In this document: piece after piece, positions 17,146 to 26,102 of the stretch
Layout of the letters: the number at the start of each line of letters is the position of its first letter
Position numbering within the stretch: position 1 is the first letter of the stretch
Assembly: GCA_024398075.1 (NCBI GenBank)
Contig: JAKSJM010000004.1
Location: 1 to 64,000 of the forward strand
Reading direction: 5' to 3'
DNA: 64,000 nt
From: Bacteroidales bacterium
GTDB lineage: Bacteria; Bacteroidota; Bacteroidia; Bacteroidales; UBA932
The notes under the pieces: model-generated
Seen by the model: the letters and a program-made list of their open reading frames with translations, nothing else
What the model was told of the DNA's origin: nothing
Databases searched by the model: none
Position numbers and translations under genes: made by a program

Positions 17146-20100
17146 TTAGAATGTGATAGTAAGACCGAATACCGCCTTTCTTGTGGTAGGATAGTTACCA
17201 TAGTCAACACCCATACCTGAAGTAGCTGTAGCAGAAGCCTCAGGATCCATACCTGGATACTTGGTGAAGAGGAACCAGTTGTCGAGAGATGCGTAAACGC
17301 GGAGCTTCTCGATGAACGCCTTCTTGCTGAGAGCTGCAGGAACGGTGTAACCGAGCTGGATCTGCTTGATGCGGAAGAACGATCCGTCGAATACAAGGTG
17401 ATTAGAGAGGTTGTACTTCTCAGCGTTTGTCACTGCTGGCTTAGCATACTTACCGTTAGGGTTTGAAGGGGTCCAGCGCTGGTCATAGAGCTCCTTGAGT
17501 GAGTAAGAGATGTTGAAGTACTGGTATGACATGAAGAGGTCGTTGCCCTGTGAACCGTTACCGAAGATCACTGCGTCGAAGCCCTTCCAGTTCATTGAGA
17601 GGGTGAGACCGTAAGTGAAGTCAGGGAATGCCTTACCGATCATATCCTTATCATCAGCATTGATGACACCATTCTTGTCCTTATCTGTGAATACAGGAAC
17701 ACCGTTCTCATCGATCTTCTCTACATTCCAACCACGGAAGTACCATACTGGATAGCCGACCTCGAATGCTGAGAATGAACCATTTGAATGCATTCTTGAA
17801 GCACCCTCGATACGACCACCTGATACGTTAGGATCGAGGTAGGTAACCTTATTCTTAAGGGTAGCAAGGTTTGCATTGATAGAGTAGCCGAAGTCACCGA
17901 TCTGGTCCTTCCAGCCAAGGTCAATCTCGATACCGGTATTTCTTACATTACCTGCGTTCATAGGAGCCGCAGAGTTACCTGCCTCGTAAGGAAGGATGAT
18001 ACCGCTTACGATGAGGTCCTTGGTGGTCTTGTTGTACCAGTCTGCGGTGAGAGAGAATCTCTCGTTGAACATACGGAGGTCGAAACCGAGGTCGAGCTGC
18101 TCTGAGGTCTCCCACTTGAGGTTAGGGTTAGAGAGCTGAGCTGGCTTGGCAGAGGTAACATAGTTGAATGCACCGTTTGTGAAAGAGTAACCGGTAGCTG
18201 AAGTAGAAAGTGAGTTAGAGTACTGGTATCCACCGAGGTTGCTGGTAGAACCGTTAAGACCCCATGAAGCACGGAACTTGAGGAAGCTTACATTAGCATT
18301 CTTGAGGAAGCCCATGAAGTCCTCCTTAGAAGCTACCCAACCGATAGAAGCTGATGGGAAGTATCCCCACTTGTTGTCGAAAGGAAGAACTGAAGAGTCA
18401 GCAGCATCAGCACGGAACACAGCCTCAGCGATGTACTTGTCAGCGTAGCTATAGTTCAAACGACCGAAGTAAGAGAGCTTGCGGCGAGTGTTTGAATAAC
18501 CGTTTGCGGTAAGGGTAGCGTCACCTGCAGGATAGTTAACGTCCCAATATGCAGGATCGTCCTTCTGAACCTTATTTACAGATGCATTTACATATGTATA
18601 TACATTGTCACTGTAAGACATACCGGCCATTACACCGAAGGTGTGCTTGCCAAGAGTCTTAGAGTAGTTTGCGAAGTTCTCCCACTGATAGTACTCGTTT
18701 GTAGAGTTGTTACGAGTGGCAGCGTTCTGCTCGAGGTTCTTCACTGAGGTAGAACCATAGAAGAAGTGGTTGTAGTTGTAGTAGTTCTTGACTCCGAGGT
18801 TGTAACCAAGACGTGATGTGATCACAAGACCCTTGATAGGAGTGAAGTTTGCAAAGAGTGTAGAGTTGAGGTTGTAACCTGTGTTAGAGGTCTCTGATCT
18901 CTTCACGTTCACAGCTGGGTGAACCATCTCACCACCACCGAGAGTGTTATAGTAGTTACCATTCTCATCCTTGAAGAGGACATAACCTGCTGCGAGCTGA
19001 CCCTGCATGGTAGTAGGAAGCGCGTCTGGGGAATAGGTAGGTGCATAGTATGCAGGCATGGTCATGATCGGAGCGATCATACTACCATAAGAAGAGTTTG
19101 AATTACCATCGGAAATACCTGTGCTTGAGGTTCTTGCGAAGGTAGCATTCACACCGACCTTCATCCAAGGCTTAACCTGGTAGTCAGCATTTACGAGAGC
19201 GGTAAGTCTCTTGTAGCGGTCCTTGTCACCGACAACGATACCATTGTCATCAAGGTAGCTCATCGATGTGAGCACTGAGCTCTTGTCATTACCACCCTGG
19301 AAGGTTACTGTGTGGTGCTCCATTGGAGATGGAGTGAAAGCTACATTGTACCAGTCGGTAGAGGTCTTTCCGTCCCAGATATGATCCTTGATGAGTTCCT
19401 GTACCTGAGCATCGGTGAAAGTAGCATCAAGCTCTCTCTGCTGCTGGATAGCCTCCTCGGCGGTAAGACGCTGTGGTCTTCTGGCAAGGCTGCTGACACT
19501 GTACTGGAAATCGTAAGTGATAGAGCTGTGACCCTTGGATGCCTGCTTGGTGGTGATGAGAACGACACCGTTACCTGCCTGGGCACCGTAGATAGCTGCT
19601 GAAGCGGCGTCCTTGAGGACCTCCATAGACTCGATGAAGTTTGGATCGAGATCAGCGATGCTGCTTACGATCAAACCATCTACTACATAAAGAGGGTCAG
19701 AGGTACCGTTTGAAGAGAAACCACGGACACGTACGGTAGGCGCAGCACCTGGCTGAGCTGAGACGGTGATGAGGTTTACACCTGCGGTCTTACCCTGGAG
19801 GGCCTGACCTGCTGATGTGATAGTTCTGTTCTCGATATCCTTGGCGTTCACTGAAGAGATAGCACCGGTAAGGTCGCTCTTCTTCTGTACACCGTAACCG
19901 ACAACGACTACCTCGTTAAGGAGCTCGTTATCATCCTCGAGAACGATATCGAGACCCTGAGCGGCTACTACCTTCACGGTCTTGTAACCAATGCTTGAGA
20001 TTTCGAGTGTAGCTCCCTGAGGAACGTTGAGCGAAAAGGCACCATCAATGTCGGAGATAACTCCGTTCTGAGTGCCAGACTGGATGACAGAAGCTCCGAT

Positions 20101-20220
20101 GATAGGGAGTCCCTGTGCGTCCTTCACAACACCTGTCGCAGTCACCTGCTGTGCCATCGCTGTGATGGTGGTAGCAAGGAAAAGCACTGCCAGGAGAATT
20201 GTTTTCTTTAGACTTTTCAT
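17146..20220 (-). CDS. SusC-like TonB-dependent transporter (locus 1)
   Basis: 1024 residues. Signal peptide ending TAMAQ, then a carboxypeptidase-D-regulatory-like domain (VTATGVVKDAQGLPIIGASV core), the TonB-box region, and a plug with VVGYGVQKKSDLTGAISSV and GNGVVLITTK motifs. The rest is a 22-strand barrel with the expected terminal phenylalanine (LTITF). It is the outer-membrane channel that works with the adjacent SusD protein, powered by TonB/ExbBD. First gene of its operon, with a good promoter at 20262-20290. Confidence 0.95.
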   Translation of the reverse strand: MKSLKKTILLAVLFLATTITAMAQQVTATGVVKDAQGLPIIGASVIQSGTQNGVISDIDGAFSLNVPQGATLEISSIGYKTVKVVAAQGLDIVLEDDNELLNEVVVVGYGVQKKSDLTGAISSVNAKDIENRTITSAGQALQGKTAGVNLITVSAQPGAAPTVRVRGFSSNGTSDPLYVVDGLIVSSIADLDPNFIESMEVLKDAASAAIYGAQAGNGVVLITTKQASKGHSSITYDFQYSVSSLARRPQRLTAEEAIQQQRELDATFTDAQVQELIKDHIWDGKTSTDWYNVAFTPSPMEHHTVTFQGGNDKSSVLTSMSYLDDNGIVVGDKDRYKRLTALVNADYQVKPWMKVGVNATFARTSSTGISDGNSNSSYGSMIAPIMTMPAYYAPTYSPDALPTTMQGQLAAGYVLFKDENGNYYNTLGGGEMVHPAVNVKRSETSNTGYNLNSTLFANFTPIKGLVITSRLGYNLGVKNYYNYNHFFYGSTSVKNLEQNAATRNNSTNEYYQWENFANYSKTLGKHTFGVMAGMSYSDNVYTYVNASVNKVQKDDPAYWDVNYPAGDATLTANGYSNTRRKLSYFGRLNYSYADKYIAEAVFRADAADSSVLPFDNKWGYFPSASIGWVASKEDFMGFLKNANVSFLKFRASWGLNGSTSNLGGYQYSNSLSTSATGYSFTNGAFNYVTSAKPAQLSNPNLKWETSEQLDLGFDLRMFNERFSLTADWYNKTTKDLIVSGIILPYEAGNSAAPMNAGNVRNTGIEIDLGWKDQIGDFGYSINANLATLKNKVTYLDPNVSGGRIEGASRMHSNGSFSAFEVGYPVWYFRGWNVEKIDENGVPVFTDKDKNGVINADDKDMIGKAFPDFTYGLTLSMNWKGFDAVIFGNGSQGNDLFMSYQYFNISYSLKELYDQRWTPSNPNGKYAKPAVTNAEKYNLSNHLVFDGSFFRIKQIQLGYTVPAALSKKAFIEKLRVYASLDNWFLFTKYPGMDPEASATATSGMGVDYGNYPTTRKAVFGLTITF

Positions 20221-20261
20221 TCTATAAATGGTTAGTGTTAATGGTAAAATGTTTTAGTGCA

Positions 20262-20290
20262 CAAAGGTATATAATATAAATATGGGGCAA
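20262..20290 (-). promoter_or_regulatory. Promoter of SusC/SusD 1
   Basis: On the minus strand a TTG (20288-20290) is followed after 18 bp by TACCTTTG (20262-20269), matching the Bacteroidota -33/-7 arrangement. The leader to ATG 20220 is about 37 nt. The rest of the 179-bp divergent space to 20400 is AT-rich; I see no clear direct repeat for the nearby HTCS. Confidence 0.6.
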
Positions 20291-20399
20291 CTTTCATTAT
20301 TTTCTAAATTCTTTTGATTTTGTTTCAATCTTTTAAAAACCGTGTTCTACGCTATTGCGAGTCACATTTTATACCTATTATTGTAAAAAACACTCACTT

Positions 20400-22085
20400 A
20401 TGAAGAAGATACTATTTACAATTTTGATCGCCTTTGCATGCTTAAGCCAGGCAAAGGCAGACGAGCCTAAAAGGCCCGATCTCGCCGAGTATTTCGCTAA
20501 ACTCGTAGGACGTGACGACGTCTTCGCTTTCCGCGGAAAGCCAGCAGACATCCATGGACGCTTCAACAATCCTGCGCCTGTCTTCATGATCTTCCCAGAT
20601 GCACGCACATCCAAGGAAGACGCCGAGAGCATGGTGAACGAGAGCGGCATCAAGCAGATCCTCGACGACTTCGCAGGCTCAGCTTATGTCATCAACCCTC
20701 TCGGGGAGAAGTATGACAATGTAAAGGACCTTGAGTCATATATAGCATTTGTAGAGCGCCTTCGCATCGCATTCAACATCAAGGTGGTCGGCATCGGAAA
20801 TGGTGCGACATTCGTGAACGAGGCCATTGCCCGCAAGGCGGGAAACATCGCTGGCATTGTAACCATCGGCGGCAAGGCGCCTAAGAAGGCTCTCGCAGGA
20901 GAGTCACCTGTGCCAGCCTACATCATTGGAAAGAATGCGAAGAAGATTGCTTCAAACTATATCACCCGCGACAATGTAGCCCTCCAGGCCAAGGAAGGCA
21001 AGAAGAGCCTTTATGTCAATGCTGACGAGGAACTCATGCGAGTAGTCGTAAACGAGGTGGAGACCTCCGACCTCAAGGCAGTGATCGCTGACGCTTGGGA
21101 GGATCTTCTCAGCCGCAACTACCGCTTCAACAACTACAAGCACACCTGGTACACCGGTGAGAAGTACTGCGAGCACGGAGACAGCGAGCTTGAGCCTTGG
21201 ATCATGTTCGACCGCTACGGACTCACAAGAAACGTGTGTACAGAGAATCTCGCTGGCACCGGCGACTATCTCTGGTATGAGTATATTCCTGAGGCAGCAA
21301 AGAACGCTGCTGACGCATCTGTGCCACTCGTTGTCCTCCTCCATGGAAACAACAACGACCCACGCACCCAGGCCGAGACTTCAGGTTTCCTCCCACTCGC
21401 AAGCCGCGAGGGATTCATCGTCGCTGAGCTTGAGTGGCAGGGCAATGGTTGGGCTGTAATGGGCCACGACGGCATCGAGACCGTGATTTACGAACTCTTC
21501 AACAAATATCCACAGATCGACCGCTCACGCGTATACTGTGAAGGTCTTTCAGCAGGTGCATTCAATGCTACCGCCCTCGGTATCAAGAAGACTCACGTGT
21601 TTGCAGCCGTAGGCGCGCAGTCAGGTGGTATCATGCCAGCGCTCAGATTCGGTTCAAGCAAGGTTACCCTCTTCGACGAGGCTATCCTCAAGAGCGAGGG
21701 CATAGATATGCCTTACTTCTCGATCTCAGGTTCAGACGACGAGGCTGTGGTATTCCCAGACGCTAGACAGAAGGGACCAAACGCCATCCATCTCGCATGG
21801 CAGGCATACCAGATCATGAACAACCTTCCTGTAGTGGAGAACCTTGATTTCGACGTAGACAAGAACTTCGGTATCAAGCTCGAGAACAGAAGACGCGTAG
21901 ACACAAACAAGGGCATCTCCTACGAGATCGGCGACCAGTGCAAGGCTGGTATGCCACTCATAAGATACATCGTTGTCGACGGCTATGGCCACTGGAACTT
22001 CCAGCCAGGCGCTGAGCTCATGTGGAACTACTTCAAGATGTTCTCACGTGACCCTCAGACCAAGAAACTCATCTATCACGAGTAG
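20400..22085 (+). CDS. Exported double alpha/beta-hydrolase with inactive first domain
   Basis: 561 residues from ATG 20400 (the longer frame starts at TTG and lacks a signal peptide). Signal peptide to about residue 20. Residues 55-235 read as an alpha/beta-hydrolase-like half whose nucleophile elbow is GIGNG (131-135), with Asn where the serine should be. Residues 290-561 are a complete PHB-depolymerase/feruloyl-esterase-like domain: LLHGNNND oxyanion region (314-320), GLSAG elbow with Ser384, acid candidate Asp446 or Asp447 (GSDDEAV) and His531 (GYGHWNF). Likely periplasmic esterase acting on imported esters. It is divergent from SusC 1 and overlaps the HTCS gene tail to tail by 10 bp. Confidence 0.8.
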   Translation: MKKILFTILIAFACLSQAKADEPKRPDLAEYFAKLVGRDDVFAFRGKPADIHGRFNNPAPVFMIFPDARTSKEDAESMVNESGIKQILDDFAGSAYVINPLGEKYDNVKDLESYIAFVERLRIAFNIKVVGIGNGATFVNEAIARKAGNIAGIVTIGGKAPKKALAGESPVPAYIIGKNAKKIASNYITRDNVALQAKEGKKSLYVNADEELMRVVVNEVETSDLKAVIADAWEDLLSRNYRFNNYKHTWYTGEKYCEHGDSELEPWIMFDRYGLTRNVCTENLAGTGDYLWYEYIPEAAKNAADASVPLVVLLHGNNNDPRTQAETSGFLPLASREGFIVAELEWQGNGWAVMGHDGIETVIYELFNKYPQIDRSRVYCEGLSAGAFNATALGIKKTHVFAAVGAQSGGIMPALRFGSSKVTLFDEAILKSEGIDMPYFSISGSDDEAVVFPDARQKGPNAIHLAWQAYQIMNNLPVVENLDFDVDKNFGIKLENRRRVDTNKGISYEIGDQCKAGMPLIRYIVVDGYGHWNFQPGAELMWNYFKMFSRDPQTKKLIYHE

Positions 22086-25000
22086 TCTGAAGGCTTCACG
22101 CCAAACTGCTTCTTGAAAGATACGGAGAAGTACGACAGGCTCGAGAATCCGGTCATGTCCGAAACCTCAGAGACATTGTACTTTCCACTCTTCAGAAGCT
22201 CCGCAGCTCTATTGAGCTTATACTTTTTAAAGAATGAATTCGGGGTCTCATTTATGAGGCCCTTGAATTTATAATAGAGCTTCGCTCGAGAAATCTTGAG
22301 GGACTCAGCCACGGCATCTACGTTCAGCTCAGCAGAACTAAGCTGGCTTTCCATCACCTCATACAGGTTCTCCAGGAAATGGCGATCCTGAGGCGAGAGG
22401 TTGTCGTCTGGGATGGCAGATAGGTCTGTAGTCTGCTGGATACGCGCCCTTAGCTTCTCTCTGTTGGCCAGGAGGCTCTTTGTAAGGGTGAGAAGGTAAG
22501 CAGGAGCGACCGGCTTGGTCACATACGAGTCTGCGCCAGTCTCAATGCCTCTGATCTGATCTTCAAGCGTGGACTTGGCAGACAGCACCATCGCAGGGAT
22601 ATGGCAAGTGTCAAGATTTTCCTTGATGTGAGTACAAAGCCCAAGTCCATCCATATTTCCCGGCACCATAACGTCTGTAATCACCAGGTCAGGACTCTTG
22701 AACTTCAGAGCCTCACAAGCATCGTCTGCGCTGTACTTGACCTGAACATCGTAGTACTTACCCAGTAAGGATGAGATATAAGAAGCCACATCCACATCAT
22801 CCTCAACCAGAAGTATTTCCGGACGATGATCGTCTGCAGGTTCCTCACTGAATTCCTCAGGAGACGACGCCTCGTAGATGTCTGCTGGGGTACCATTCAC
22901 GAAAATCTCCCCGGCATACTCTTCCTTGTCCATTGGCAAAAGCAGCCTGAAACAACTACCCTGCCCGAAAGGAGACTGGTCCGCCTCGATAAGGCCATGA
23001 TGCAGAGTCGCCAGACGGCGCGCATAGTACAAGCCTATGCCGCTGCCGAACTCCTTGTCGTGGCCAGGAAGATCCAGCCTACGATATCTCTCGAAGACCT
23101 CTTCTCTCATGTTTTCAGGTATGCCCTGCCCTGTATCGGATACACTCAGGACGAGGTAGGAGTCTGAATGGGAAGTGACCTCGGTGCGGAACAATGCCGC
23201 AGCCTGAGAGGCGCTCACCACGTCCAGAGAGGCCTTGATCATGGCACCAGGGCCACCAGGTGTGTACTTGACGGCATTTGACATGAGATTATTCAATATC
23301 TTCTCGAACTTGTCGGAGTCCACGAATGCCCTGCATCCATCGCAAGTGTCAGACACCTCCAGCTTAATCCCCTTCTTCGAACATGCATACTGGAAAGGAA
23401 GGACGATGTTTCTGTAGACAGAAGCGATGTCGCATTCGCACAGATTGAGGTTCAATGCATCCGTCTCCAGCTTGCTGAAGTCCATAATCTGATCCACCAG
23501 CTTGAGCATGCGGTTCACACTGTTTTTGACCGTCTTCAGGAGTCCTCTGTTGTATGGAGTGTCCTCCAGGGCCTCCGAGATCTCATCCATTGGACCTGAT
23601 ATCAAGGTAAGCGGCGTCCTGAACTCATGGGACATATTTGTGAAAAATGACACATTCATCTTGTTCATGTCCGCTTCCGCTTCCTTCTCTTTCAGTATCC
23701 TCTGGCGTTCGATGGCGCTCTTCTTGCTCTGGAAATAGTAGAAGAAGGCCATGGCGATCAGCAGCAGCACCAGCAGCGGGTACACCAGCGTCACCATGAA
23801 GCGCGATGAGAAGAATGGCGACCACACCTTTATGGCCAATGTCTCCGCGCCGAGTACCTTTCCGCTGAGTCTGTCCCTGGCCTGGAGGTTCAGCAGGTAC
23901 GAACCCTCCGGAAGTCGCGAGTACTGCAGGGTCCTGCCGAAGCGGACCTTCTGCCACTCATTGTCGTACCCGTCGAGCTTGTACCAGTAATCCAGGAAGC
24001 TGTCCCTACCGAAGTTTGGCGAGCTGAAGCTGATGCCGACAGAGCCGGTTCCCTTTTTCAGGCGCACGGTCGGAGAATGTCTCAGGGACTTGTCAATGAT
24101 ACCGCCCTCCGAAGGGCTGACCATCGAGCCGTTCACGAACACGTCGTCAAAGAAGAGCTTTATGTCCTCGGTCCTCTCCATGCTGTCCGGGTCAAGCCTG
24201 AAAATGCCGGCTGAACTACCCAGAAGGATGTCTCCACCGCCCATGAGTATGGTGGAATGGGTCCTTGGCTCGCCCACGAAGAAGCCGTCGTCCGCAGAGA
24301 AATGCACCACGGAAGCATTGTCCATGCCATAGCGATACAGGCCCTCGGCTGTGACTGCCCACACGACCCCATTCGGGCTCTCCACCAGAGAGCACACCGA
24401 CTCACAGTCTATGTCGTCAATATGCTGAAGGGATGCATTCTTCTGGTCATAGACATAGACACCTTCGTTGCTTGTTCCCAGCCACAGATGGCCGTTCGAC
24501 GCCTCCATGATACATGTAGGCAGGAAGTTTGACCTCACATTCTCAAGGAGATTGACAGTGTGCTTGAGCTCAAAGGTTATAGGATCTATGTCGAAGACAC
24601 CATAATGGAAAGCTGCTATGCGTATCATTCCGCTTGATGCCTGAATCATCTCGGGCACGAACATGTAGCCAGACTCCACTTCTATCTTTATGCGTCGAGG
24701 CTCCACAGCCGACTTCGGAAGCACATATAGATAATGCGAACGAGTTGACAACCATACGTTTCCAAAGGAATCCTCCATAAACATCGTGCCCTCTTCCGCA
24801 CTGAAGGAACGTATCTCCCTAAGGCTGATGGTACCTTTGATCCCGCCTCCTCGCCCTGAAGGGATCATGGCCCCCATCTCGAAGACATGGCAACGGTTTG
24901 AGGTGGACAGCCAGAGCCTGTTTGAACTGTCTATGAAGGCAGCCTTGGGCTGAAGGGTGGTGAACGGGCTGTAATCTATCCTCTGTACAGAAGTCGCCTT

Positions 25001-26098
25001 CTGGTCAGATATGTATAGTCCAGCACCTGCCGTGTTCACAAGTATCCTACCATCTGGAAGCTTGGACAGGCTCTCTATGGCCACGCCCCTAGAGACTGAT
25101 GAGAATCCGAATTCACTGGTACCCATCACATCGCTTCTCAGCACCATCTGGAAGCCGCTTCTCTCCGTTCCGAACCACACATTCTCATCCCTGTCAGCAA
25201 AGATGGTCTTCACTCCCGAAGGAGCCTCCACGTGGCGGAGAAACTGCGATGAGAAATCGTAGAGGAACACCTCAGACTGGCGGGTGACTATGTAGAAGGA
25301 AGTCTCATCCGATGGGATGATGGCAGTCACATCCTCGCTCTTGACTGATCCCACAGGACCTCTATGCAGAACCACATTCAGCTCAGCGGACCAGATGGTG
25401 AAACCTTCTGGATTCACCGTGCAGAGTACAGAATGCGGGAGCATCGCCATGAATGAGACCCCGTTTCCTGCTACCTCCAAGATCTCTCCACGTCCCGGAG
25501 CATCCACGGTTTCTTTCATGCGGATCATGCCTTCTGAGAGGTACCAAAGGCGATCCTTATCATCGAAGGCGAAACTGTACATCGCCTTGCCATTGTCGAA
25601 AAGAAGCTTGTTTATGAAGCGCTCCGAGTCTTCGTCATACAGCTCGAGCATATCTCCGGTGGAGATATACACATCCCCAGCCGAAGACTGGGCAAACTGA
25701 TGGATACTTTCAGAGCGTCCCATGCTATGGTCAAATTCCTGCGAGACGAACTCTCCTTTCTCGTTCTGCAGTGCCACGCCTGCGATGGTACCGGCCCAGA
25801 TACGACCCTTGGAGTCGCTCAGCATAGAAGTGATGTAGTTTGACGGAAGACCGGCAGACCCATCCGAAGGGCGCAGATAATGATGATAGGTCTCGCCATC
25901 ATATCGAACGACACCTCTGCCGGTACCCATCCACATATAACCGTCTGAATCCTGCATGAAGCAGTTCACGGCACTGTTCGGCAGGGTCTGGGTGATTCTG
26001 TGGTTCTCACGCAGAGAAGAAGCGGGCTGAGCCGTCTTCGAACATCCTATAGACAGTAATGCCGCGAGGCATAAAAGAGTGGCAAATCTAGTTCTCAT
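22076..26098 (-). CDS. Hybrid two-component system sensor/regulator (HTCS)
   Basis: 1340 residues. The N-terminus (LSIGCSK) resembles a lipoprotein signal but may be the first membrane segment. About 14 propeller blades (DSDGYMWMGTGRGVVRYDG and similar) run to about 680, then a Y_Y_Y domain (about 686-755), a membrane helix (about 770-792) and a kinase with the HisKA box NMSHEFRTPLTL (His about 825). The HATPase follows (DTGQGIPE, GSGIGLYYARRLA). A receiver domain (about 1099-1205) has DLVITDVMVP (phospho-Asp about 1141) and VTKPV; an AraC-type HTH closes it (1240-1340). HTCS proteins sense an oligosaccharide in the periplasm and activate a neighbouring Sus locus; here the natural target is locus 1. 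It starts 5 bp after the ABC ATPase gene on the same strand, so both probably share a transcript. Confidence 0.93.
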   Translation of the reverse strand: MRTRFATLLCLAALLSIGCSKTAQPASSLRENHRITQTLPNSAVNCFMQDSDGYMWMGTGRGVVRYDGETYHHYLRPSDGSAGLPSNYITSMLSDSKGRIWAGTIAGVALQNEKGEFVSQEFDHSMGRSESIHQFAQSSAGDVYISTGDMLELYDEDSERFINKLLFDNGKAMYSFAFDDKDRLWYLSEGMIRMKETVDAPGRGEILEVAGNGVSFMAMLPHSVLCTVNPEGFTIWSAELNVVLHRGPVGSVKSEDVTAIIPSDETSFYIVTRQSEVFLYDFSSQFLRHVEAPSGVKTIFADRDENVWFGTERSGFQMVLRSDVMGTSEFGFSSVSRGVAIESLSKLPDGRILVNTAGAGLYISDQKATSVQRIDYSPFTTLQPKAAFIDSSNRLWLSTSNRCHVFEMGAMIPSGRGGGIKGTISLREIRSFSAEEGTMFMEDSFGNVWLSTRSHYLYVLPKSAVEPRRIKIEVESGYMFVPEMIQASSGMIRIAAFHYGVFDIDPITFELKHTVNLLENVRSNFLPTCIMEASNGHLWLGTSNEGVYVYDQKNASLQHIDDIDCESVCSLVESPNGVVWAVTAEGLYRYGMDNASVVHFSADDGFFVGEPRTHSTILMGGGDILLGSSAGIFRLDPDSMERTEDIKLFFDDVFVNGSMVSPSEGGIIDKSLRHSPTVRLKKGTGSVGISFSSPNFGRDSFLDYWYKLDGYDNEWQKVRFGRTLQYSRLPEGSYLLNLQARDRLSGKVLGAETLAIKVWSPFFSSRFMVTLVYPLLVLLLIAMAFFYYFQSKKSAIERQRILKEKEAEADMNKMNVSFFTNMSHEFRTPLTLISGPMDEISEALEDTPYNRGLLKTVKNSVNRMLKLVDQIMDFSKLETDALNLNLCECDIASVYRNIVLPFQYACSKKGIKLEVSDTCDGCRAFVDSDKFEKILNNLMSNAVKYTPGGPGAMIKASLDVVSASQAAALFRTEVTSHSDSYLVLSVSDTGQGIPENMREEVFERYRRLDLPGHDKEFGSGIGLYYARRLATLHHGLIEADQSPFGQGSCFRLLLPMDKEEYAGEIFVNGTPADIYEASSPEEFSEEPADDHRPEILLVEDDVDVASYISSLLGKYYDVQVKYSADDACEALKFKSPDLVITDVMVPGNMDGLGLCTHIKENLDTCHIPAMVLSAKSTLEDQIRGIETGADSYVTKPVAPAYLLTLTKSLLANREKLRARIQQTTDLSAIPDDNLSPQDRHFLENLYEVMESQLSSAELNVDAVAESLKISRAKLYYKFKGLINETPNSFFKKYKLNRAAELLKSGKYNVSEVSDMTGFSSLSYFSVSFKKQFGVKPSDYS

Positions 26099-26102
26099 GA
26101 CT

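Noticed and set aside
15483..17396. SusD 1 starting at 17396
   Set aside because: The extra 88 residues overlap the SusC 1 end and are low-complexity; the lipoprotein signal starts at 17132.
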